Under the pieces are notes generated by a model. The model was not told the DNA's origin, searched no databases, and saw only the letters and a program-made list of their open reading frames with translations. The position numbers and the translations under genes are program-made. Positions 36,391 to 46,249 of a stretch of DNA of 64,000 nucleotides are shown here, piece by piece. Source of the DNA: Zingiber officinale (taxonomy: Eukaryota > Streptophyta > Magnoliopsida > Zingiberales > Zingiberaceae); NCBI RefSeq assembly GCF_018446385.1, contig NC_055999.1, forward strand, positions 83,618,281 to 83,682,280, read 5' to 3'. Position 1 is the stretch's first letter. Every line of letters starts with the position of its first letter.

Positions 36391-37376
36391 TGTAGATCCA
36401 GACCGGCTAGAGGGGATGAATAACCCTAAAAATAAGTTAGAGGAATTCTCTTGCTTTTGAACTGGCAAGGATACAAGATTAGTTAGGCATAAACAATTAA
36501 CATTTAAAAGAATAACAACTTTAAAACGATAAGTAAGAAAGCTAAGATTTACTTGGTTACAACCTAGTGGTTGTTAATCTAAGGCAGTTGAAAGGAGTAA
36601 AAAGATCTCCTTCGTTGAAGGCGGAGAAGCTTCATACATTCTTTGATAGCTCAGAAATTAACTATGAATTGAATATAGTAGTTGTTTAATTCCTAACTCC
36701 AAGGGGTTTTTTATAACCTCCGGATCAATTATCGTTAATTGGAGACGTCTCCAAAGCACTCCGGGGCGCCTCCAAGTGGATAAAACTATATCCACTCTTC
36801 AACAATCAGTCAACGACTAACCAACACCTTTCTGCATTTGAGGGCGCCTTCAGCTTCCTTGAGGGCGCCTCCATCAAGAGGCGCTAGGGCACCTCCAAGC
36901 TGCTTCAAGGCGCCTCCTTCGAGCAGGCACGATTGCGCCTTCATGCTCCTCAAAGGGGCCTCGGGTCCGATATACAACAGCTCCGCCACCAATGCTTGAG
37001 ATGCCTTCAATACCCTTGGAGGCGCCTTCACTCGGGATGGCCTTCGCGTGGGTGATGCTCCGATCAACCGGAGTTGAATTCACCCAAACCCAATTCTGAC
37101 CTTCTTCTCGAGCAGGCTTCTTCCTTGGCTTCTCGTCCCTCGGATGCGCTGTCTGCGTTCCTTCTTGTCCATCGGTATACTCTTCCGTAGCTTCTCGTCC
37201 CTCGGTTGCACCGAGCCCTTCGATTCGCTTGCCATGCCATCTTTCTTGTCTGCTACGTATTTCGCTCGACTTCTTGTATTTCTAAGTTTCTACATACTTA
37301 GACATAAGGTATCAAAATAACACAAGATCTAACTTACCTTGGTTGATCACATCAAAATCAACTTGGGGTACTTGCA
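36391..37376 (-). mobile_element. Solo LTR, same superfamily as the nested copia-type LTRs; TSD CTAGT
   Basis: CTAGT flanks both sides (36386-36390, 37377-37381). The left end TGTAGATCCAGACCGGCTAG resembles TGTTGAAGATCGGTGGTTGGCTAG at 3376, and the CTTCTCGTCCCTCGGATGC block (about 37121-37144) matches 4161-4177 and 11211-11228. Its length of 986 bp equals that of the LTR at 10510-11495. It carries repeated GGGCGCCTCC/GGCGCCTTC motifs (about 36765-37030). It lies between the zinc-finger and BPS1-like genes. Confidence 0.88.
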
Positions 37377-38262
37377 CTAGTTTTATAAGTAGACTGTCCA
37401 AGATCCCTTAGGGTTAGTTTACTTGGAATATACGAGGGAAGGAGGGAAAGTGACACAAAAGATGTGCATAATGATGATATGAATTTGTTAGCCTTTTTCT
37501 CCCCGTCCTGATTTTCTTTCCAATAAATTCATTCATGTCATCTGAAGCGAAACCAATTTCAACCACTCACTGGTGCTGCAATTGCCACCTTCCCAAGGTT
37601 AACTGCAGAGCCAGTTTCCTACCTTCTGGCTGGGTTTATCTGCATTGAACCTCCATCCTTGGAGCAAAAATGGATGATGAAAGGTGATTATTCTTATTGT
37701 TGTTTGCTATACTAACTAGAGCAACTTCAGACTTTAGATTTGATCGATCTAAGGTATGACCAAGTTGATTCTTTATTAAACTTTGGCGTATTAAGTTTGT
37801 TTTCCCCTTTCTATCATTCAATTATCAGATGCATGTGGTTTTCAGATAACTGATATCTTTCCTCAAATAAGGTTCAATGGCTTTAGAAAGTTTTTCAATG
37901 TATGATTCCATCATAGGAACTTCTTCATACCTCGTGATAATCAATGTCGTTGGATTTGTTGAATTTCTTTTCCAAGGATAATTGAATTAGGTTGGTTGCT
38001 CTATTGTTTGTCCTTTAGGATTTTCCAATTCTTAGAGAAAGTAATAGAGGCATGATTCTTTTTCCACTTTTTCACGTGAAGGAAACAAACTGATCTTATC
38101 CGTTTACCCTTTCTCGTCAATTTGTTAAAATTTAAGTTTTCCTATATACTATATTTTTTGCCGTATTGCCAATTCCTGATCTTTTTCCTTCTGCTCATTA
38201 TTTGTCTGTGGTTATGTCTACCATTGTGAAGTACAGATAAACTCTATTTGAGTTGAACAAAC
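37377..38262 (+). promoter_or_regulatory. Immediate upstream region of the BPS1-like gene
   Basis: The region has T-rich stretches and a polypyrimidine run ending in GTACAG (about 38235) just before the ATG, so the last part may be the 3' end of a leader intron. No clear TATA box was fixed. Confidence 0.35.
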
Positions 38263-39375
38263 ATGAGCCGACCACAAAATGGACAGAGAAACTTCTTTCC
38301 TTTTGGAAATCCTTTTCGGATTTACCTCCACAAGGGATCTAATTTCTCCCCCAAGCTTCGTGAATTACTGTTTTCTTTTGAGAAAAATCTGGCAGAGCAA
38401 TTGAAGAAGCTGAAGCCTAAGAATGTTGAAGATGTCTTCACCCTATCTTGGATGAGACTTTCGATTCAGTTCTTATCAGATATGCATAATAGCATAAGAA
38501 CTTTAATAACTGATCTTCAGTTACCTGTTTCTGACTGGGATGAAAAGTGGTTTGACATATATTTGGACAGCAGTGTGAAATTGCTTGATATCTGCATCGT
38601 ATTAAGTTCTGAGCTGTCTAGATTGAATCAAGGCCAACTGCTTCTTCAATACGTGCTGCATCTTTTGGATATCTCAGCAGGTGATACTTCTTCCGAAGTA
38701 CTTACCAAAGCTCACTTGCATATTCATGAACGGATAGAGCATTCCAAATCTAAAAGTTCTAAACTAGAAAGCTGTCCTGCCATGATAGTGTGTCTTCAGA
38801 GAACTCTTGGTTATCCGAAGGTCAAGAGCCCCAAAGGTAAGGTATTGATGAGGGCCTTGCATGGAGTCAAAGTAATGACTGTTTTTATTTGTGGCTGCTT
38901 TTTAGCAATGCTATCAGGGTGCTCAAATGCAGTGGTAGACTCACATGTTTCCGATGGTTTCTTCTGGTCTGAAGCCTTCAGTGACTTGCAAGTTGTTTTG
39001 AACAAGGAAATAAAGAGACAATTTGCTGGTGGGAAAGTGAAGGCATGTAAAGAGATTGAAGAAGTGGAAATGGTGTTGCATAGTTTGACCAAGAGTTTGA
39101 GTTGCAAGAAAGAACATCTACAATGCAGCACAGGCATCAATCTTGAGGTGGAAACAATTCCACCAGCAGAAAGCTCCCACTCAGAAAGTCACAGGATTGA
39201 AGAGTGCGCCACAAAGTTGGCTGACAGAGTAAAGAGGCTTGGGGATGAATTAGATTCTCTTTCAAAGGAAGTCAATGACTTTTTCCAAAATGTTTTAGTC
39301 GGACGCGATGCTTTGCTTTGTAACCTCAGAGTATCTGCTTCTTTGCAGAAGAGCACCAACGAAATGAAGTCATGA
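38263..39375 (+). CDS. BYPASS1-like / ROH1-family protein (BPS1-related)
   Basis: The product is 370 residues in one uninterrupted exon, and the ATG at 38263 is the first in frame after the leader. The N-terminal NPFRIYL..GS..SPKL..LL..FE..LA..L..L and LSWMRLSIQFL segments, the DWDEKWFDIYLDSSVKLLDICIVLSSELSRL region and the C-terminal AT.LADRV..L..EL..LS..V..FF..VL.GRDALL. pattern mark the plant BPS1/DUF793 family. A hydrophobic stretch at residues 203-219 (KVMTVFICGCFLAMLSG) may be a membrane segment. In Arabidopsis BPS1 restricts production of a mobile root-to-shoot growth inhibitor; whether this paralogue does so is unknown. The C-terminal part is coiled-coil-like. There is no sign of decay. 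Confidence 0.9.
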   Translation: MSRPQNGQRNFFPFGNPFRIYLHKGSNFSPKLRELLFSFEKNLAEQLKKLKPKNVEDVFTLSWMRLSIQFLSDMHNSIRTLITDLQLPVSDWDEKWFDIYLDSSVKLLDICIVLSSELSRLNQGQLLLQYVLHLLDISAGDTSSEVLTKAHLHIHERIEHSKSKSSKLESCPAMIVCLQRTLGYPKVKSPKGKVLMRALHGVKVMTVFICGCFLAMLSGCSNAVVDSHVSDGFFWSEAFSDLQVVLNKEIKRQFAGGKVKACKEIEEVEMVLHSLTKSLSCKKEHLQCSTGINLEVETIPPAESSHSESHRIEECATKLADRVKRLGDELDSLSKEVNDFFQNVLVGRDALLCNLRVSASLQKSTNEMKS

Positions 39376-40640
39376 GGTAATCGTTTTTACATGTACTTGT
39401 ATGTGTATTGAACAATATGCCCTGGCAATGTTCTGTGTTCATAGTCATTCTCCAGTGTACTCATTGTCCAATTGTACTCTATATTGTTCAATGTGTGCCG
39501 GCAAAGTGGTATGCAAAAGTTGCTTAGTGGTGCTAATGATATTAATAGAGCTCGTTATGGATGTGCATTGTGGGCCTGTCTTTGTTGCTTATTTCATAGA
39601 GCTTCTTTATTGCTTATGTTCAGATGTTTTATACGATCGTCAATAATAATGACTACATATTTTATAGGATCATCCAATATTTTTCTTTATGGGTCCGTCT
39701 GTAACAATGCACCATTTACAACTCTTATCCTTGCAAACTAATTTCGTTTTGTAGCTTTTGGTCTTTTATATGTAAACTCAAATCCTTTTTGAAATCACAT
39801 AATTTTTTAAATTCTTTTTTCAAGATTTTACCATCTAGTAACACTTTAGATAAGGATGATAAAAGCATAATACTTCATCTAAGGATGACAAAAACATAAT
39901 AGTTCATCTAAGGATTATGTTTAAATTTTGATGAATTAATAGATAAATTTTTTTATAAGATTGAACTTATCATCTCAGAATTAGTGAAGGATTGAGTTCA
40001 TACTTCGATGAATTAATAGATAATTGATCTAAAAATATTGGATTGATGTATTATCCTTTGTAAATACTTCTCAATTTCATGGGACTAGACGGATCATCTC
40101 ATAATTAGTTAGCGTATGTTAAATATCTAGTGTTAATTAAAATAAATAAATAGAAGCATAATAACTATTATGATATTCACTAAAATTAATAAAAATGTAT
40201 TACTCAAGAAATTTTAAGTTCTTTCACCAAGCTATTCTGTGTTTCGCATTCTCATATGTTGTATTTAAGAGTATCTTTAATGCAAGGGTTTTAAAAAGGT
40301 TCGTGAAACTAAAAAATTGGACGTGAGGTTTGGATTTTTATTTTAAAAATAGTAGTAAAATTTTGAAGTTGTTTTTTCTTCAACATTGGGAATGTGGGTG
40401 AAACCTATAAAAAAAAATATTAAATGAAAAGTATATTAACGATATTAAATACAAATAATAATAAATAAAATATATAATTTAATATAATAAAAATATATAA
40501 TTTAATATAATAAAAATATATTAAATGTCAGTGGGTCTATAAAAAAAAGTTATAGGGAAATTTTTTATAGGAAAAAAATATAGTAGATTTTTATAGTTTT
40601 GATGTGATATATTAAGAAAATAGTAATTCATGATCTATAA
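39376..40640. other. 3' flank of the BPS1-like gene and AT-rich spacer
   Basis: It includes the probable 3' UTR (to about 39780) and then AT-rich DNA with no supported gene. Confidence 0.6.
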
Positions 40641-40656
40641 AAATAATAAGAATAAT

Positions 40657-40763
<107 letters not shown>

Positions 40764-40868
40764 TTTAATCTAAAATTTAATTTGTTTAAGTCAAGATTTG
40801 CTACATTAAATGCATAGTTAATCCATAGTGTTTAAGTAATCCTCCTCCAAATTCTTATAGGTCATCTC

Positions 40869-42085
40869 TGTTGTATTACTGATTACATAAATACAGTAAT
40901 CTATTTGCATCAAAATAGTAAGCATATAATAAACTTGTAAATGAAAAGAGTAAGGTTGAGAAATCGTGTATCTCTGGTTGAAGCGCCGGCGTGCCGACTG
41001 TCTTTAGAGAATTTATTGCCGCCCATAGTGCAGAGGCTCTTCGGCAAAATTCTCCCAAGATCCGACAACCACTCGCGTCGTCCGTAGGTGCACTCCAAAA
41101 CGAACGCCACACTCGGACTCAACCTCAGATCGCAGAACCAAGCCTCAGAACAGGGAAATAGAGGGAAGAAAGAAAGAAAGCAGAATGCTCTGTTTTCTGG
41201 AGTGAGTTAAGAAGGAACAGAGGAAGTGTATTTATACACTCCGAAGCAGTGCACACAACAAAGCGTACGTCGCTTCGCTTCCTCACGTGGACAGGACCGC
41301 ATCGCTTCTCTTCCTCTCGCGGACAGGTGCGTCGCGTTGCTTCCTTACGCGGACAGAACCAAACCCAAGTGCGCGCAGGTCAGAACCTAGAACCAGACCA
41401 AACCGGAGACTGGCAAAAACAAACTAGGCCGCCTGCGCGAGGCCCACGAGTTGGGGATTTGCACCCCCCTACGCGCGATGATCGTGTGCGTCGCAGAACC
41501 AAGCCTCAGAACAGGGAAATAGAGGGAAGAAAGAAAGAAAGCAGAATGCTCTGTTTTCTGGAGTGAGTTAAGAAGGAACAGAGGAAGTGTATTTATACAC
41601 TCCGAAGCAGTGCACACAACAAAGCGTACGTCGCTTCGCTTCCTCACGTGGACAGGACCGCATCGCTTCTCTTCCTCTCGCGGACAGGTGCGTCGCGTTG
41701 CTTCCTTACGCGGACAGAACCAAACCCAAGTGCGCGCGGGTCAGAACCTAGAACCAGACCAAACCGGAGACTGGCAAAAACAAACTAGGCCGCCTGCGCG
41801 AGGCCCACGAGTTGGGGATTTGCACCCCCCTGCGCGCGATGATCGTGTGCGTCGCGCCCGGTTTATGGATTTTTGACTCGAACCCCCCGAAGCCACCTGA
41901 TTTGGGCTCGACCCGCGCATGCGTGTAGGCCCCCCTTTACTTTGCTAAGTAAGGATGGAAGAGCTCCATATATAAGGTCTTCCAACTTTCTTTGCTTAGC
42001 AATATGGGACTAAATATATACACACATGCATTACCAAAACAACCTAAACCAAAAAATAATTTGAATTAAAATATCAAACTCAACC
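40869..42085. mobile_element. Probable solo LTR with internal 361-bp duplication; TSD ATCTC
   Basis: The segment begins TGTTGTATTACTG and ends ACTCAACC, with ATCTC before (40864-40868) and after (42086-42090). The last base would have to be a mutated A for a canonical CA end. It interrupts a Ty3-like LTR fragment. The open frames inside are duplicated with the DNA and have no protein family. Confidence 0.6.
41131..41852. repeat. Direct tandem duplication, two 361-bp units
   Basis: 41131-41491 and 41492-41852 are nearly identical; I saw two or three base differences (for example near 41379/41740 and 41471/41832). Each unit holds CGCAGAACCAAGCC at its start and GATCGTGTGCGTCGC at its end. Confidence 0.92.
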
Positions 42086-42090
42086 ATCTC

Positions 42091-42910
42091 TTCATCCTTC
42101 TCCATAGTTCCATAAAATATTTTCTCAACCTTAAGTCTCATTGTCATGCTCATCTTCTTCCACGAGCTCATAAAGTATTTCTTTTAATCATCTTTGATGC
42201 TACTCGGGTAAATATGATCAAGTCATAGGTCTTTTCAGATCTACTATACTCAATTAGCCTCCCTTCTTGCCTAGTGTGGCTCAATCAGCCTTAGACCAAG
42301 CCGTCACATCAAAGGTTTATTATGCAAGAGCCAAGAGGAGTTGGCTCCTCCAGGAGTTCACTTCTCATCACATTTGATGCGGTGTCAATATTTGCCAATG
42401 GTCTCCTAGAGAAAGTGGCATTAGCATGACAACAGGCAAAACCAGTAGTACATACCCATGGTTGTCACAACAGAAGAGAAGACTCATTCGTGTGGTCAGT
42501 CAATGAGCGGTGCCTCAAGCATGCAATCATCCACGTAGCTCAGCCTGAGCAGATGTTGCGATCGATATGGATCCTCTTAAACCAAGGCTTTATAAGCTTT
42601 CATACAGGTAGATGAAGGTATGATTCTCTGGACACTTGCAAAAGCTACCTCGTTTATTCTTCTTCTTGAGCTCTTCATTAACTTGACTATTGGAGGGGCA
42701 ACACTGTCCCCAGACTCATGTTCGTTGATCCCTCAAGTTATGTCTCTCGATCGATCCTTGGCTACCAAAAGAGGAGGAACGAAGGAAGGAGTCCAAGTGG
42801 GTGTAAATAGACACCATCAATTTGACGTTGTCTGTGGGAAGAGATATAAAAAGCTACAATAAGAAGCATTAGGAAAGGTCGCATGGTGAACACCCTGGAA
42901 ATGATGACAC
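42091..42910 (+). mobile_element. Ty3/gypsy (Tat-like) LTR end, PBS and leader fragment
   Basis: TTTGACGTTGTCTGTGGGAA (42821-42840) resembles the TTTGGCGCCGTCTGTGGGAA primer-binding region of plant Tat-type Ty3 elements, mutated at a few positions. Sequence to its left would be the LTR and to its right the start of the internal region, cut by the next element at 42911. The LTR start is probably beyond the probable solo LTR at 40869. Confidence 0.55.
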
Positions 42911-43980
42911 TGTTGGTGCGGTTAGCACTAACGGTCTAACTCAAGTTTTGATGAATGACAAATCAGGTTAAGTTAGGTTTGTTGTGATCTAACACTCTGA
43001 GCGAGTGTGCAGACGAAGTCCAGATAGGTCGACGGGCTGATCGGATGTCTGGCACGAAGTCCAAGCGGGTCGACGGGCTGACCGGACGCTTGGCGAGAAG
43101 TCCAGCTAGGTCGACGGGCTGACCGGATAACTGGCGAGAAGTCCAAGCGGGTCGAAGGGCTGACCGGACGTCTGACAGGTAAGTAAGGTAAGTCACTAGA
43201 GGGGAGTGACTGTAAGGACGCGTTCCCGGGAAGGAAACATTAGGCGTCGATTCGGCTTAGATCCATATCGGATATCTAAGTCGAGATCGTGACTAGATTC
43301 CGGTCTCGGAAAGACGGAATCTAATTCATACTCTTTTTTGCTTATCTATATAACTGTGCTAACAAACTATTTTGCAGGGCATACTTATTATTTGCCTCCG
43401 GACTAACATTTGTCTTGCAGGACGGATTCTGCGGGAAAACAAGGTTCGGGCGCCCGGAAGGGATCCGGGCGCCCGGGAGGCAAATTTCATCCAAACTCGC
43501 GCGTCGCCACGTGGAGCTTGCTGGTTGGACCTGCCACGTCCCACCAGGGCGCTCGGAAGGGATCCGGGGCGCCCCGAGCCTCATATAAAAGGAGGGTCAG
43601 AGGGTCAGAGGGGAGCTTAAAAACAACAACAAAAAGAAAGTCTTCTACTGCTTACTCTGCTGCTCTACGCTCCTGCGACGCTGACAAAGCTCCGACAACA
43701 CGCTCCTTTCCTTTTTTGTTAAATTCTTGTCGGTATTTGCTTTAGTTCCATTAGCATTCCTGTACTTTAATTTGTAACAATTTTCGAACTGCTAGTGATT
43801 GCCCACCGAAAGCACCCTTGTGTGCGGGCCTTGGAGTAGGAGTCGACACAGGCTCCGAACCAAGTAAAACCAGCTTGTGTTAGCATTGTCCTTTTATTTC
43901 CGCTGCGCGTAACTCTTTTCGAACGATTTTGTTTATCGATATTCACCCCCCCCCCTCTATCGAACGCTTACGATCCAACA
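42911..43980 (+). repeat. 5' LTR
   Basis: It begins TGTTGGTGCGGTTAGCACTA and ends GCTTACGATCCAACA. It contains four to five AGTCCA-GGTCGACGGGCTGACCGGA-type units (about 43015-43170), GGCGCCCGG motifs, CCACGTGG (G-box core, 43507-43514) and a TATA box at 43584. It has an extra 8-bp GGGTCAGA duplication after the TATA box compared with the 3' LTR. Confidence 0.92.
43584..43590 (+). promoter_or_regulatory. TATA box of the LTR promoter
   Basis: TATAAAA sits a few bases after the GGGGCGCCCCGAG motif. The same arrangement is in the 3' LTR (52286-52292) and, as TATATAA, in the 52.7-kb copy (53416-53422). Transcription should start about 30 bp downstream. Confidence 0.8.
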
Positions 43981-43982
43981 AG

Positions 43983-44009
43983 TGGTATCAGAGCAGGTAC
44001 CGCTCTGAT
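43983..44009 (+). promoter_or_regulatory. Primer-binding site inside a hairpin
   Basis: TGGTATCAGAGC (43983-43994) is complementary to the 3' end of initiator tRNA-Met. Its last eight bases (ATCAGAGC, 43987-43994) pair perfectly with GCTCTGAT (44002-44009) around a 7-base loop AGGTACC that contains the self-complementary GGTACC. Confidence 0.75.
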
Positions 44010-44146
44010 TTGGTGCAACCACCAATCAGACAAGAGGGGGATTTGTTTTTAATTTTTTTTTTCTTTTTTCGGAATTCAGTGTTTCGTAAAATTTCAAACT
44101 GGTGTAATTACCTTTTTGAAAATTTCCTTCCGTCGTAAATACATCT

Positions 44147-44167
44147 AAATTGGTGTAACACCAATTT
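44147..44167 (+). promoter_or_regulatory. Second leader hairpin, 9-bp stem
   Basis: AAATTGGTG (44147-44155) pairs with CACCAATTT (44159-44167) around TAA. The related copy at 53930-53950 keeps the stem with one T-G wobble. It lies between the primer-binding site and the gag start and could be an RNA packaging or translation element. Confidence 0.55.
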
Positions 44168-44244
44168 AGCTATTTTTTCCCGCACTACTAATCCAAAACC
44201 AAGTCTTGGAACCTCTCTATTTGTTTTCTTTTTGCAGATAAAAC

Positions 44245-45729
44245 ATGTCCCAATTGGAAGGCTTCAGCACAGTATGTCCTCCCCTATTCAACGGGGATGA
44301 CTTCTCGTACTGGAAGAAAAGAATGGAAGTCTACCTAAAGACGAACTACGATCAATGGTTCAGCGTCATAAAAGCCTATCGAGTGCCAGTCGACAACTCC
44401 GGAAATCCACTAGACCCGGAACAGTGGACTCTGGACATGAGAAAGAAGGCATCAACAGAGAACAAAGCGATTAACACACTACACTGTGGATTAACAAGGG
44501 AAGAGTTGAACCAGGTCGGACCACATCAGAATGCAAAAGAGATGTGGGACAAATTGATCGCGCTGCACGAAGGAACCAGGGACGCCAAGGTAATGAAAAG
44601 GGATTTACTATTAAATAGAATATTTAATATAAAAATACAGGAAGGAGAAACGGCGAGCCAGCTACACGCGAGGATCAAAGACATCCTCAACGGACTCCAC
44701 GCGATAGGCCACCAAATGGAAAATAGGGATCTGATAAGGTACTCCCTAAACGCCTTTCCGCGTAATTCCTTGTGGGCATCCATCGTGGATGCCTACAAAA
44801 TTTCTAAAAATTTATCAAAATTAAAACTAGATGAACTCTTCTGTGAATTAGAACTGCATGAGCAAATTAACGCCGTGGTCGAGAAAGGTGTAGCCTTATT
44901 TGCAGATCCCTCAAGAGAAAAGAAGAACGAGTGCCCGAAACTGAAGAACGACAAACCAAAGCTAACCAAAAAGAAGGCGCTCAAAGCAACATGGGACGAC
45001 ACTTCCTCGGACGAATCGGAAGCCGAAGAAAAAAAGAACTAGAGTTACCTCGCGCTGATGGCCCGCGAAGAAGAATCGGAGGATGAATCGAAAGACGGGT
45101 CCGAACTCGAATCGAGCCACGAGTCTGTACTCGTTTCCGAAGGTTCCGAAGAGGTATGCCGAAATCTAAACCGAAAATTTTTTAAAATTATTTCCTGCTT
45201 AAACAATAAATTAGTAAAAATAGAAAATGAAAATAAATCACTCCTTGAGGAAAATCAAGACCTCAAGGAACAAATCAAAAGCTCAAGTCCAACTCAAGAT
45301 CTAACACTTGAGGAGGAGAATCTAACACTAAAAATAGAAATTAATAATCTAAAGGAAATACTAGAAAAATTCACAACAAGGTCCAAAAACTTAGATTTAA
45401 TTTTAAACAATCAAAAAGCAAGTTACAACAAAACTGGACTTGGTTACAAATCAAGTTCAACTAAAACCTTTAAATCATTAGTAACCCAACACAAACCAAC
45501 ACGTAAAGCTTGGGTTCCGAAAGCGTGTCTCACCACGCAAGTAGGACTTAACCAATTCTACATACCTAAAGAAAAAATATATTATATAAATTCAAATAAA
45601 CCAAAACCAAAATACAAACCTAAATCAAACAACTCAAAATCTAAAACCCACCAAAAATTAAACTATCACCAAGTTAATTATAATTATAAAAGAAATAGAC
45701 ATAAACCAAAGAACAAAAAATTAAATTAA
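44245..45729 (+). pseudogene. Copia-type Gag (DUF4219/UBN2), one in-frame stop
   Basis: The ATG at 44245 opens 265 codons to a TAG at 45040-45042. The same frame then continues from 45043 to 45729, so a single nonsense codon splits about 494 codons. The first 200 residues match DUF4219 and UBN2-type Gag (LFNGDDFSYWKKRMEVYL; a KEMWDKL..LHEGT block; LLLNRIFNIKIQEGE). A Lys-rich segment, an acidic Ser/Glu segment, a coiled coil (about 45140-45410) and a very basic Asn/Lys tail follow. No CCHC knuckle is visible, unlike the related Gag at 6.5 kb. Gag forms the particle and binds RNA. Readthrough or recent mutation could explain the stop. Confidence 0.85.
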
Positions 45730-46249
45730 TGGTCATTAATTCAGGGGGAGGCTCCAGAATAGCTGGCACCTCCAAAACTAACCTACCCGGCAGGGTAACC
45801 CCAACCAACCTACCCGACAGGGTAATTAGGACTAGTTAAAGAGGGTTCAAGTTTAACTTGAAAAATGGTACTGGTGAAGTTTTGGATGATAGTACGTTAG
45901 GGAAGCTTAGTCTATGCATGTCTAGGAAGATATGGCTTCGACCTGGTGCATCTGGCTAAGTGGAACTGACCGAAGCTACCCTTAATGAATCATAACCAGT
46001 TAGACCAAAGTTTTGTACTAAGTCCAGTGGATAGGACTATTTGGAAAACCTCGAAGGCATGGTTACCTTAATGATGTCTGAGTGACTCATCATAGTCCAG
46101 AAGTTTATCCAGAGAACGCCTATTTGTTGAACCCAAAGCTAAACCTGAATCTAACACAAGTTAAAAACAAACCCTAAAGTTGTACCTAATTCATCTCACA
46201 AAATTATATGATTCCTTGATTGACAACATAGATTGGGTGAGATGATTAA
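45730..46249 (+). other. Non-coding region between Gag and the AT-rich repeat
   Basis: It contains CTACCCGGCAGGGTA and CTACCCGACAGGGTA (about 45783-45825), two copies of a short inverted-repeat motif. No open frame of note. In an autonomous relative the polymerase region would start near here; none is present. Confidence 0.55.

Noticed and set aside
39401-39741. Short Cys-rich frames just after the BPS1-like gene
   Set aside because: Position fits the 3' UTR; no signal peptide, domain or repeat cysteine pattern.
41249-41876. Two similar 88-105-codon frames with nearly the same protein
   Set aside because: They are copies made by the 361-bp tandem duplication inside a probable LTR; no family and no reason to think they are translated.
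43342-43745. Open frames inside the LTRs at 43 kb and 52 kb
   Set aside because: GC-rich U3/R sequence, repeated in both LTRs, without domains.
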